From: Chitinophaga parva
Lineage (GTDB): Bacteria; Bacteroidota; Bacteroidia; Chitinophagales; Chitinophagaceae
Direction: 5' to 3'
Assembly: GCF_003071345.1 (NCBI RefSeq)
Contig: NZ_QCYK01000003.1
Coordinates: 682,001-746,000 of the forward strand
DNA length: 64,000 bases
The number at the start of each line of letters is the position of its first letter. Within the stretch, counting starts at the first letter, position 1. Positions 8,518-17,700 of the stretch are shown piece by piece. A model generated the notes under the pieces. The model did not search any database. It saw only the letters and a list, made by a program, of their open reading frames with translations, and was not told the DNA's origin. Made by a program: the position numbers and the translations under genes.

Positions 8518-9306
8518 ATGATCATGAAGCGAACCATTGCTGCCATCTTTATGAGCTTGTTGCTGGCCTTCGGTGCCGGTGCTCATGCCGCCGATAACAC
8601 CGGCCGCTATTTTTACGCCATCCGCGTGTATCACTTCAATAACGCCGCCCAGGCCGCGCGCCTGGACAGCTTTCTGGAGAAGGCCTACCTGCCTGCATTG
8701 CACCGGTATGGTATTCCTAAAGTGGGGGTATTTAAGCCCGTGGAGACAGACACCCTGGGCCTGCGCACCTACGTGTTCATCCCCTTCAAATCACTGGACC
8801 AGTTTGAGAAACTGCCCAATGCGCTGAACCAGGATGAAAAATTTGCCGACCAGGGGAAAGCCTTTACAGACGCAGATTTCAACAATGCTCCGTTTACCCG
8901 CTACGAAACCATTCTTCTACAGGCCTTCACCGGTGCGCCGGTGCCCACCACGTCTAAACTGACGGGCCCCAAAACGGAACGCGTGTATGAGCTGCGCAGC
9001 TACGAAGGCCCTACAGATGGGTTGTTTGGTAACAAAGTGCAGATGTTTAACAAGGGCGATGAGATGGGTATTTTCAGCCGCCTGGGTTTTAATGCCGTGT
9101 TCTATGGCTCCGTGATTGCCGGCGCTCATATGCCCAACCTGATGTACATGACCTCCTTTGAGAACAAGGCAGACCGGGACGCGCACTGGAAGTCGTTCAG
9201 TGATGATGCATACTGGAAATCGCTTTCCGGCGATCCGCGCTACCAGCACAATGTGTCGCATGCAGATATTATTTTCCTGCACCCGGCAGCTTACTCAGAA
9301 TACTAG
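8518..9306 (+). CDS. Secreted NIPSNAP-family protein
   Basis: About 262 residues, starting MIMKRTIAAIF; a start two codons later at MKRT is equally possible. A signal peptide ending AHA is followed by two ferredoxin-like alpha/beta repeats, as in NIPSNAP proteins (YAIRVYHFNN near residue 32; RVYELRSYEGP near residue 157). Family function is poorly known. It lies 22 bp upstream of a TonB-dependent receptor gene on the same strand, so the two are probably co-transcribed and the protein may act in the periplasm with the receptor's substrate. That role is inference. Confidence 0.82.
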   Translation: MIMKRTIAAIFMSLLLAFGAGAHAADNTGRYFYAIRVYHFNNAAQAARLDSFLEKAYLPALHRYGIPKVGVFKPVETDTLGLRTYVFIPFKSLDQFEKLPNALNQDEKFADQGKAFTDADFNNAPFTRYETILLQAFTGAPVPTTSKLTGPKTERVYELRSYEGPTDGLFGNKVQMFNKGDEMGIFSRLGFNAVFYGSVIAGAHMPNLMYMTSFENKADRDAHWKSFSDDAYWKSLSGDPRYQHNVSHADIIFLHPAAYSEY

Positions 9307-9328
9307 GATCTTATACTAACCCTGCTGT

Positions 9329-11386
9329 ATGCGTCTTATTACTTTCCTGCTTTGCTGTGTGTTGCCGCTGGCGTCCATCGCACAGCGCGATACGGCTATC
9401 CACCTTTCCGAAGTGCAGGTGACAGGCTTTACGGCAGATAAAAAACTGATGAATCAATCGTCGGCGGTGAGCTATATTGGCCGCCAGGCCTTTGACCGCT
9501 ATGCCGCTACCAGCCTGGTAAGCGCGGTAAACAGCATGCCCGGCGTGCGCATGGAAGAGCGCTCTCCCGGCAGTTACCGCATCAATGTGCGGGGCAGCAC
9601 CCTGCGCTCCCCGTTTGGCGTGCGCAACGTAAAAGTGTACTATAACGGTATCCCCTATACGGATCCGGGTGGCAATACCTACCTGAACCAGCTGTCGTTT
9701 GATAATATTGCCAGCGTGGAGGTGATCAAAGGCCCCGGTGGCAGCCTGTACGGGGCGGGGGATGGAGGCGTGTTGCTGCTGCGCAGCCCCTTGTGGACAG
9801 ATAGCATGCACACTGCCAGCGTGGGCTTCACCGGCGGGAGTTACGGCCTGCGCCAGTTCACCGCAGCCCTTAACTGGGGCGAGGACGGCCACCGTAACAC
9901 CCTCCGCTATAGCGACCTGCAAAGCGATGGCTACCGCGATCACAGCGCCCTGCACCGCCAGGTGCTGAACTATGAAGGCGTATTGAAACAGACCGGTAAG
10001 CAACAACTGGCCTTCTTTACCCATTACGCCAATTTATTTTATGAAACACCCGGCGCCCTGACGCTGAAGGAATACCACGCAAACCCTCGTGCAGCAAGGC
10101 CCGCCGCCGGTGGCAACCCTTCTGCTGTGGATGCCAAAGCGGCCATCCACCAGCAAACTTTCTTTGCCGGGTTGACGAACACTTACTACATCAACAATCA
10201 TTGGGACAATGTGACGGCGATATATGGTGCATTCACCAATTTTTCCAACCCCGCCATCCGCAACGTGGAAGACCGCCTGGAGCCCCACTTCGGGGGCCGC
10301 AGCGTAATGCGCTATCATAACGGTAACGGGTATACGCAATATAGTATTGCAGGGGGCGTGGAGGCCCAGCAGGGATTTTTTGGAGACAGGGTATACAAGA
10401 CCAAAAGCGGCGTATCTGACTCCATCCAGACGGACGATGAGATCAATAATTTCACCGCCAATGTATTCCTGCAGGGCGATGTCAACTTTGCCCATGGCTG
10501 GAGCATCACCGCGGGGGCCAGTTTAAATTACGGCCACCTGTTCATTACCCGCCGCACGCCGGTGCCGGTGTTTAGCTTTAAAAGCAGTTACAATGGCGTG
10601 TTTGCGCCCCGCGTGGCCATTGCCAAACAGTTGCTGGCAGACAAGCTGGTGATCTATGGCAATGTATCCAGAGGATTTTCGCCACCGGCCACCCAGGAAA
10701 TACTGCCCTCTACGTCTGTGATCAATACCAACCTGCAACCGGAAGAAGGGGTGGACTATGAGCTGGGCACCCGGGGGCGCCTGCTGCGCGGAAAGCTGTA
10801 CTATGATGTAAATGCCTTTATATTCAACCTTTCCCAAAGCATTTCCCAGCGCAGGGACAGTAGTGGTGCGGATTATTATGTGAATGCGGGCGGCACCCGC
10901 CAGCACGGCCTGGAAGCCTATCTATCGTACGACATCTTTGACCGGCCTATGAGTAGCTTTGCTTACGCCGGTGTATGGGGCAGCTTTACCGGCAGCGATT
11001 TTACCTATCGCGGGTACAAAGTTGTGGGCAGTGATTTTACCGGCAGGCAGCTGCCGGGCGTGCCCAAAGAAAGCTGGAGCGCCGGTGTGGACATGCGTTT
11101 GCGCGCAGGTGTGCAACTGCACGTTACCTACACCAGCAACAGTAAGGTCCCGATGAATGATGCAAACAGTGAGTATGCAAAGGCTTATCATTTACTGGGC
11201 CTTCGCCTGCAATACACCGTAGCTGCAGGCAGGCACCTGCAATTTGCCATCAACGCGGGCGCTGATAATCTGCTGGACGAAACCTACAGCTTAGGCAATG
11301 ACATCAACGCCGCCGGTGCCCGTTATTACAATGCCGCCCCGGGCCGTAATTATTATGCAGGGTTGGTGGTGAAGGGGATGAAATAG
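9329..11386 (+). CDS. TonB-dependent outer-membrane receptor
   Basis: 685 residues: signal peptide (cleavage near LASIAQ), TonB-box-like start (LSEVQVTGF), plug domain (VSAVNSMPGVRMEERSPGS ... NVRGSTLRSPFGVRNV, residues about 60-160), then a 22-strand-type barrel. There is no N-terminal carboxypeptidase-like domain and no SusD partner, so it resembles siderophore/cofactor receptors more than Bacteroidota glycan receptors. It follows the NIPSNAP gene by 22 bp. The 3' end is only 3 bp from the end of the converging NDH-2 gene and no terminator is visible there. Confidence 0.9.
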   Translation: MRLITFLLCCVLPLASIAQRDTAIHLSEVQVTGFTADKKLMNQSSAVSYIGRQAFDRYAATSLVSAVNSMPGVRMEERSPGSYRINVRGSTLRSPFGVRNVKVYYNGIPYTDPGGNTYLNQLSFDNIASVEVIKGPGGSLYGAGDGGVLLLRSPLWTDSMHTASVGFTGGSYGLRQFTAALNWGEDGHRNTLRYSDLQSDGYRDHSALHRQVLNYEGVLKQTGKQQLAFFTHYANLFYETPGALTLKEYHANPRAARPAAGGNPSAVDAKAAIHQQTFFAGLTNTYYINNHWDNVTAIYGAFTNFSNPAIRNVEDRLEPHFGGRSVMRYHNGNGYTQYSIAGGVEAQQGFFGDRVYKTKSGVSDSIQTDDEINNFTANVFLQGDVNFAHGWSITAGASLNYGHLFITRRTPVPVFSFKSSYNGVFAPRVAIAKQLLADKLVIYGNVSRGFSPPATQEILPSTSVINTNLQPEEGVDYELGTRGRLLRGKLYYDVNAFIFNLSQSISQRRDSSGADYYVNAGGTRQHGLEAYLSYDIFDRPMSSFAYAGVWGSFTGSDFTYRGYKVVGSDFTGRQLPGVPKESWSAGVDMRLRAGVQLHVTYTSNSKVPMNDANSEYAKAYHLLGLRLQYTVAAGRHLQFAINAGADNLLDETYSLGNDINAAGARYYNAAPGRNYYAGLVVKGMK

Positions 11387-11389
11387 TTA

Positions 11390-12739
11390 TTACTTACCGC
11401 CTTCCTGCTCATTCACCGTAAACACCTCTTGTGCTACCGTATCGCCCCGGCGTACATAAGGCCGTATAATGAGGCGGTTGGCCTTATCGAAGGTGAAATA
11501 ATTCCACACCCAGTTGGCAAATACCAGCAGCTTGTTGCGGAAGCTGATAAGGAAGGAAATGTGCACGAAAAGCCAGATATACCAGGCAATGCGGCCACCA
11601 AAGTGCAGGTTGCCCGGAAGGTCTGCCACCGCCTTGCCACGGCCTATAGTGGCCAGTGAGCCCTTATCAAAATATTTAAACGGTTTTACCGGCCGGCCCT
11701 GGTGCAGGGCTTCCATATTTTTGCCCAGGTATTTGCCCATTTGCATGGCAGGCTGTGCCAGGCCGGGATGGCCCTTGGGGTAGTCCTTTGTTTTCATGAG
11801 CGCAATATCCCCGATGGCAAAGATGTTATTGGCACCAATGATCCTGCACTGCTCATCCGTAAGCAGGCGGCCCTTCTCGGTCCATTCCGGTTTTAAACCA
11901 TCCAGGATATCACCCGTCACACCGGCGCTCCAGATCACGGAGTAGGTCTGGATCTGTTCCCCACCTTTCATGGTTAACACGGCACCGTCATAACTTTCCA
12001 CCATCGTGGAGGTTTTAATAATAATGCCCATGTTTTCCAGGTAGCGCTGCGCTTTGGCACTGGCCTTGGGGCTCATGGGTGGCAGCACGCGGTCCAACCC
12101 GTCCAGCAGGTAAATTTTCATCTGGCTGAAATCAATGTGCGGGTAGTCTTTGGGCAGGGAATAGCGGCGCAGCTCCGCCAGCGCCCCGGCGGTTTCCACA
12201 CCGGTGGGGCCGGCGCCCACCAGCACCAGCGTGAGGACGCGGGCGCGCTCTTCAGGATCGGGCGTCATTTCTGCGCGCTCAAAGGCCTGGATGAGCTGGG
12301 AGCGGAGGTTCAGTGCATCGGGAATGGATTTGAGGCCAAGGGCATATTGCTGCATGGACTTGTTGCCAAAGAAATTAGACTTGCTGCCATTGGCCAGGAT
12401 GAGGTGGTCATAATGCAGCGGGCCGGCCAGCGTGGTAAGGGTTTGCGTGGTTACGTCCACGCTCAGCACCTTTAACGGGCGGAAGTAGAAGTCCTTTTTC
12501 TTATTGAACTCCCGGCGGAGGGGGCCGGCAATGGTTTCTGCCTGCAGGCCGGCGGTGGCCACCTGGTAGAGGAGGGGCCAGAAACTGTTGTAGTTGTGCT
12601 TGTCCAGCAGCACCACCTGGAATTTATTACTATCAAGATGCTTCACCGCGTTAATGCCGCCAAATCCGCCACCAACCACAACCACACGGGGTTTGGCCGT
12701 GTCGGGTATATTGAGGATGAGCTGTTGCAATGGGTCCAT
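11390..12739 (-). CDS. Second type II NADH dehydrogenase (NDH-2)
   Basis: 449 residues, closely related in layout to the enzyme at 3509-4849. It has FAD fold RVVVVGGGFGGINAVKHL near residue 18, NADH fold LVLVGAGPTGVETAGAL near residue 170, FAIGDIALM, and a C-terminal hydrophobic stretch with WNYFTFDKANRLIIRPY. It oxidises NADH and reduces quinone. It is divergent from a MarR gene across 105 bp. Two NDH-2 copies within 8 kb suggest duplication followed by separate regulation. Confidence 0.9.
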   Translation of the reverse strand: MDPLQQLILNIPDTAKPRVVVVGGGFGGINAVKHLDSNKFQVVLLDKHNYNSFWPLLYQVATAGLQAETIAGPLRREFNKKKDFYFRPLKVLSVDVTTQTLTTLAGPLHYDHLILANGSKSNFFGNKSMQQYALGLKSIPDALNLRSQLIQAFERAEMTPDPEERARVLTLVLVGAGPTGVETAGALAELRRYSLPKDYPHIDFSQMKIYLLDGLDRVLPPMSPKASAKAQRYLENMGIIIKTSTMVESYDGAVLTMKGGEQIQTYSVIWSAGVTGDILDGLKPEWTEKGRLLTDEQCRIIGANNIFAIGDIALMKTKDYPKGHPGLAQPAMQMGKYLGKNMEALHQGRPVKPFKYFDKGSLATIGRGKAVADLPGNLHFGGRIAWYIWLFVHISFLISFRNKLLVFANWVWNYFTFDKANRLIIRPYVRRGDTVAQEVFTVNEQEGGK

Positions 12740-12783
12740 GGGAACAAGGTTTATAATGCAGATACAGGTTTTATGCCACAGGT

Positions 12784-12823
12784 TTTGCCTATTCAGATTA
12801 ATAAACTAACTTTACAAAGTAAA
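12784..12823 (+). promoter_or_regulatory. marR promoter with overlapping palindrome
   Basis: A Bacteroidota promoter with -33 TTTG (12784-12787), 19-bp spacer and -7 TAACTTTA (12807-12814). The palindrome TTTACAAAGTAAA (12811-12823) overlaps the -7 element, and another TTTAC half-site lies at 12837-12841, just before the ATG. This arrangement would let the MarR protein repress its own gene. Confidence 0.6.
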
Positions 12824-12844
12824 TTTATTAAAATACTTTACTAA

Positions 12845-13279
12845 ATGCCATCCAAAGCAGAAGACCTGGCACTCGCCACAGAGATCCGCATTGCGGTATC
12901 GCACATGCACCGGCAGTTCCGCCGGCAGATCACCGGTTTTTCGGTGTCTATGCTGGAACAGGCCGTCATGGCTATTTTGGACCGCAAGGGAAGTATGCTG
13001 CCTTCCGAACTGGCGGCTATTGAAAAAGTGTCTGCCCAGTCTATGTCGCAAACGCTGAACCGCCTGCACGAGCTGGAATTTGTGCACAAGAACCAGGACC
13101 CCGATGATAAGCGCAAAGTCGTGGTCACCCTTACCAAAAAGGGAAAAGAGACCCTGGCCCGGATGCGCCACGTGCGCTCTGAATGGTTGAGCAACGCCAT
13201 GGCAGGGCTCTCTCCGGAAGACAAAAAGATCCTGAAGCATAGCGCGGCGCTCCTGCAGGAGCTGGCTAAAGGAGAATAG
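12845..13279 (+). CDS. MarR-family transcriptional regulator
   Basis: 144 residues with the MarR winged-helix layout: helix-turn-helix near residues 55-80 (LPSELAAIEKVSAQSMSQTL) and a wing with QDPDDKRKVVVTLTKKG. Such regulators usually repress efflux or stress genes until a small ligand binds. An MFS exporter gene follows after 108 bp, separated by an 18-bp perfect palindrome, so the exporter is the likely target. The palindrome over its own promoter suggests autoregulation as well. Confidence 0.9.
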   Translation: MPSKAEDLALATEIRIAVSHMHRQFRRQITGFSVSMLEQAVMAILDRKGSMLPSELAAIEKVSAQSMSQTLNRLHELEFVHKNQDPDDKRKVVVTLTKKGKETLARMRHVRSEWLSNAMAGLSPEDKKILKHSAALLQELAKGE

Positions 13280-13317
13280 CGGTACCTGTGCAGAAGCTGA
13301 TGCTACGCGGTTATCGC

Positions 13318-13335
13318 TCACCAGGTACCTGGTGA
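13318..13335. promoter_or_regulatory. 18-bp perfect palindrome upstream of MFS gene
   Basis: TCACCAGGTACCTGGTGA is a perfect palindrome between the MarR and MFS genes, 52 bp before the MFS ATG. A GGTACCTG half-copy lies upstream at 13281-13288. It could be an operator; with no T-run after it, a terminator is less likely. Confidence 0.5.
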
Positions 13336-13387
13336 AAAGATGAAAGCCATCAGCATATGCATTCACCATTTTTCGATCACCGCATTT

Positions 13388-14632
13388 ATGAAACCTGCGC
13401 TACTTTTCCGTTCTTTACGCTCCCGCAACTACCGGCTGTATTTCACCGGGCAATTTATTTCCCTCATTGGTACCTGGATGCAACGCGTGGCCATTGCCTG
13501 GCTCGTGTACCGCATGACCCACAGTGCGCAAATGCTGGGCTTTGTCAGCTTTATTGGCCTTATTCCTTCCCTGGTGTTATCACCGTATGCCGGCGCCCTG
13601 TCTGACCGGCATAACCGCTACAATATCCTCTTCATCAGCCAGGTGGCTTCCATGCTGCAATCCGGCGCTATGGCCGCTATGGTGATCTTTGGCTGGGAAA
13701 GCATGACCGGCGTTATCATCCTCAGTGCTGCACAGGGTATGATCAACGCGTTTGATACCACGTCGCGGCAATCGCTCATGGTATCATTGATCGACAATAA
13801 AGAAGATCTGCCCAATGCCATTGCACTCAACTCTTCCATGGTGAACTTTGCCCGCCTGCTGGGACCCGCGCTGGCCGGCGTATTGCTGCAACTGTGGGGG
13901 GAAGGCGTGTGCTTTTTCATTGACTTCCTCAGCTTCGTGGCAGTGATCATTTCCCTGCTCATGATGCGGCTGAACCTCCCGCCCCGCAAGGCTTCCAAGG
14001 GCAGCGTGCTTGACGGGCTGATATCCGGTTACAACTACCTCAGGGGCGCAAAAGACATTAAGGCCAGTATCCTGCTGCTGGCGGTGATCAGCATGTGCGT
14101 AACGCCGTATAATACGCTGATGCCGGTATTTGCCAAAGAAACCTTCCACGCGGATAAGGCCGTGTACACTGCTTTGCAGGCCTGCGTAGGGGTAGGCGCT
14201 TTCTGTATGGCCATCTACATGGCCGCTCTCAAAGCAGACCGTGATATACAACGCCTCCAGAACTTAATGAGCACTGTATTTGCAGGCGCTATCCTGCTCT
14301 TTGCCGCGTGTCACTGGCTGCCTGGTGGCCTGGCACTGATGATGCTGGCCGGCGCCGGTATGATGGGCACTATTTCCTGCACTAACACCTATGTACAAAC
14401 GCACGTAGCTGAAAATATGCGCAGCCGCGTGATCAGCTATTATGTCATGGCTTTCCAGGGCACTATTCCCATCGGCGCGCTGCTGGTAGGCCTTTCTGCC
14501 CAGCACCTGGGTACCAGCGTCACCCTGGCCATACAGGGCACTATCGGCCTGGCCGCGTCTGTGGCCTTTGCCCTGCATCTCCGGAAAATGAAAGAGAAGG
14601 CAGCAGGGGAAGAACTGGTGGTAAGGGCGTAA
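13388..14632 (+). CDS. MFS transporter, EntS-like
   Basis: 414 residues from the ATG at 13388 (MKPALLFRSLRSRNYRLYF), the standard beginning for this MFS subfamily; a longer frame from 13340 is less likely. About 12 hydrophobic helices are visible, with the loop-2 motif GALSDRHNRYN after TM2. The subfamily includes the enterobactin exporter EntS and macrolide/drug exporters. The adjacent MarR gene and intervening palindrome suggest it is an inducible efflux pump. The substrate is unknown. Confidence 0.87.
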   Translation: MKPALLFRSLRSRNYRLYFTGQFISLIGTWMQRVAIAWLVYRMTHSAQMLGFVSFIGLIPSLVLSPYAGALSDRHNRYNILFISQVASMLQSGAMAAMVIFGWESMTGVIILSAAQGMINAFDTTSRQSLMVSLIDNKEDLPNAIALNSSMVNFARLLGPALAGVLLQLWGEGVCFFIDFLSFVAVIISLLMMRLNLPPRKASKGSVLDGLISGYNYLRGAKDIKASILLLAVISMCVTPYNTLMPVFAKETFHADKAVYTALQACVGVGAFCMAIYMAALKADRDIQRLQNLMSTVFAGAILLFAACHWLPGGLALMMLAGAGMMGTISCTNTYVQTHVAENMRSRVISYYVMAFQGTIPIGALLVGLSAQHLGTSVTLAIQGTIGLAASVAFALHLRKMKEKAAGEELVVRA

Positions 14633-14751
14633 ATTTTCCTGCGCAACACAAGACTATTGCTATCTTTAACGTTTACATACACCCCCTTTTGCACAGCGCA
14701 GAAGGCCCTGTTTTGCAGGTGGCTACGGCCGCCCGCTCTAAAACCATGTAA

Positions 14752-17700
14752 ATGACGGATTTAGTATTTCTGAAAGCACTAAGGGACAAACTGAAAGGCG
14801 GAAACAGCCGCTCCATACACCTGAACGCCCTGCCTGGAAAATTTGCCACCCGCCTGGACCTGGCAGACCTCAATGTAATAAAGCCCCACCTGGCCGATGC
14901 CTTTTTACAGCAATTGTTCAGCGCTACAAAATTTGATTTCAGCATTGACTTTCATGACGACCCGGCCCATATCCGCCCGGTGGAAGAACAGCGCAAACTC
15001 AATATCCTGGCCCGCCGGCTGAATGCCATCTGCATTGAGAACGACGATAATTTCAGGGAGCACGGTATCCGCACCTTTGGGTTCGGGTATCCTATCCTGG
15101 TAAAACGTACCCGCCAGGACCCGGACAAGGTGATCAAAGCCCCGCTTTTTATCTGGCCCCTGGAAATATTGAAGGCGCCGGATAAAGTGAATACCTGGTC
15201 GGTGCTGCGCAATAAAACCCTCAACGATAATGGCCGCGTGGTGGACGAAGACCTGCACTCTGTGAGCATTAATGAAGTGCTGCTGTCTTTCCTGCGTACA
15301 GATGAAAATATTACCCTGCCCCAGATCAATGAAGAACTGCTGGAAGATGCCGTGGTGGACCGGGAAGAACTACTGAACCTGCTGGTGGGTGTGCTCAAGG
15401 CATTTCACAACACCGATACCGTGAGCCAGTCCGTGCTTTCTACCAAGCTCAATGCACCGGTGGAACTGCTGCCGGAAGCCGGCGAGCTGGAAGCCAGCAC
15501 CGGCACACAGCCATGGATCCAGTTCAGCGGCGTGTTTGGCCTGTTCCGCACCCAAAAGGAAAGCATCATTTCCGACATGGACAAGCTGATCGAAAACCAT
15601 GATGCTTTTGGTAAAACGCCGGAGATCGACAAAGCACAGCAGGTATCGCCCTACGCCATCGTGGATACAGATCCCAGCCAGCAGGAGATCCTGCACACAC
15701 TGCTGGACGCACCGGCAAAGATCATCCAGGGCCCGCCCGGCACTGGTAAAAGCCAGTCGCTCACGGCGCTCATCACCAATGCGCTGTCCAATGGGATGAA
15801 GTGCCTGGTAGTGTGTGAAAAGAAAACGGCGCTGGATGTGATCAAAAGCAACCTGGAAAAAACAGGGGAGCCGCTGGGCGCACTGTCTGTGGTAGTGGAA
15901 GACATCATCAAGGACCGGGATAAAATTGTAAACGCCGTGCGGGACCGCATTGCGCAGCAGCAACAGAACGGGCACCCGGTGAATGAACATCCCTACCTGC
16001 AATCCAAGGCAGATATAGACAACACCATCAGCGAGATCAATACCCAGCACAGCGCATTGCATACGCCCTTGTACAACGGGAAGAACTGGACCACCCTGGT
16101 AGGGGAGTTCCTCACCATGAAGGCCAAAACGGACATCCAGCCCCTGCGGGAAAAGCTGGACCACCGCCGGTTTAAGTTTGAAGACGATCCGCAGGAACTG
16201 AATGTTTACCAGCAGCACCTTACAGCAGCACAGCGCCTGTATGCGGAAGTGAACAGCATGGAACATCCGCTGGATATCCTGCACAGCCGCCTGTTCACGG
16301 GAGAAAATCCCCGCCTGGTGCAGCAGGAACTGGAGCTGTTCCTGCAAAAACATTTACTGGAAGCCAATAACCTCAGCGAAAGCATGAAAGCCCTGAAAGC
16401 CGCGTACGAGCAGGCTTTGCAGGATTATTACACCACACTGGGCTCCAATGCACAGAAACTGTACGACCAGCTTTCACAAGAGGCCACGTTATACGAGCAG
16501 GCCCTCGCCCGGCACTACGTGCAATACCACGATGCCGTGAAAGCCGCTACCAGCGAATATCTTAGCTTTGCAGACAATGCCCGCCGCACTTACGGCGACC
16601 AGTTCTACAAGAACAGTGGCTTTGCAAAATTCATCCTCAGGCTGGGCAGCATTTTTTCCGGTAAATACAAGCGCATGACCGCGGACCGGGAACAGCTGCA
16701 AACGCGCTATGGCTCCGTGCAACAAGCCCACCAGCAATACGACTATTTCCCCCACAGCTACGTGCAGCCGGAAAACCAGCCCACGCTACAGGTACTGCCG
16801 GACGATGTGCGCCTGCTGGAACAGGAACTGGCACAATGGAACGCCGGTGTGGATGCCCTGAAACGCAGCTGGACAGCGGATTTTAGCCCCCAGCGCTATC
16901 ACGCCGCTTATACTTCCAATGCATTGCAGCAATGCTGGAAAGCCTACATAGCGCTGAACAGCCGCATAAAAATAGATCCCGAGCTGCAAAGCCGTTACGG
17001 TACCCAGGCCACGCATACGGACGCCTTGCTGGCATTGCTCCGGGGATTGCTGGCAGAGGTGATGCCACCCGCGGCATTGATAACGCATTACATAGACCGG
17101 TGCACCAGTGCCTACCTGCATGGCACGTTCAAGAACAATCAACCGCAGGTACAGCAAATAGAAACGGCTACCCAGGCCTTCTGGAACAACCTGCAGCAGA
17201 ACCTTGTTTTCCAGCGCAACGTGGTGCCCCAGGAACCGCTGGCATTGCCGGCGCGCATGAGCGTGATCAGCCGCTTGTGGCTGGAAATGGATGTGGTGCG
17301 CCAGCAGTTGCCCAACTTCCGCAGCTACTTTGCATGGCGCCGTTTTTTTGAGCCCCTGCCGGAGCTGGAAAAAGACGTGATCCGTACCATGGCCATCAGC
17401 GGCTATCCGCAGTGGGCAGAAGCGTTTGGCGCCTGGTACTATAACTGGCTGCTTTCGCATTTGGAAAATATGTCGCTGCCCACCAATGATGCCGCCATAC
17501 AGCGTTTGCGTTTCCTGCAGGAGGGCCTTAAAAAGCTGCAGCAGGAGCAGATCGTGGCACAGTGGCACAGCCGGCAGGTAGAAGCCGTACAGCAGTTCAC
17601 AGACCAGGGCCTGTCTGTAGCAGGCCTGTATAATAAGCGGGGCAATAAAGGCCAGCGCCGCAATTCCCTGCGCAAGATCGTGGCCAGTGATGTATCATTG

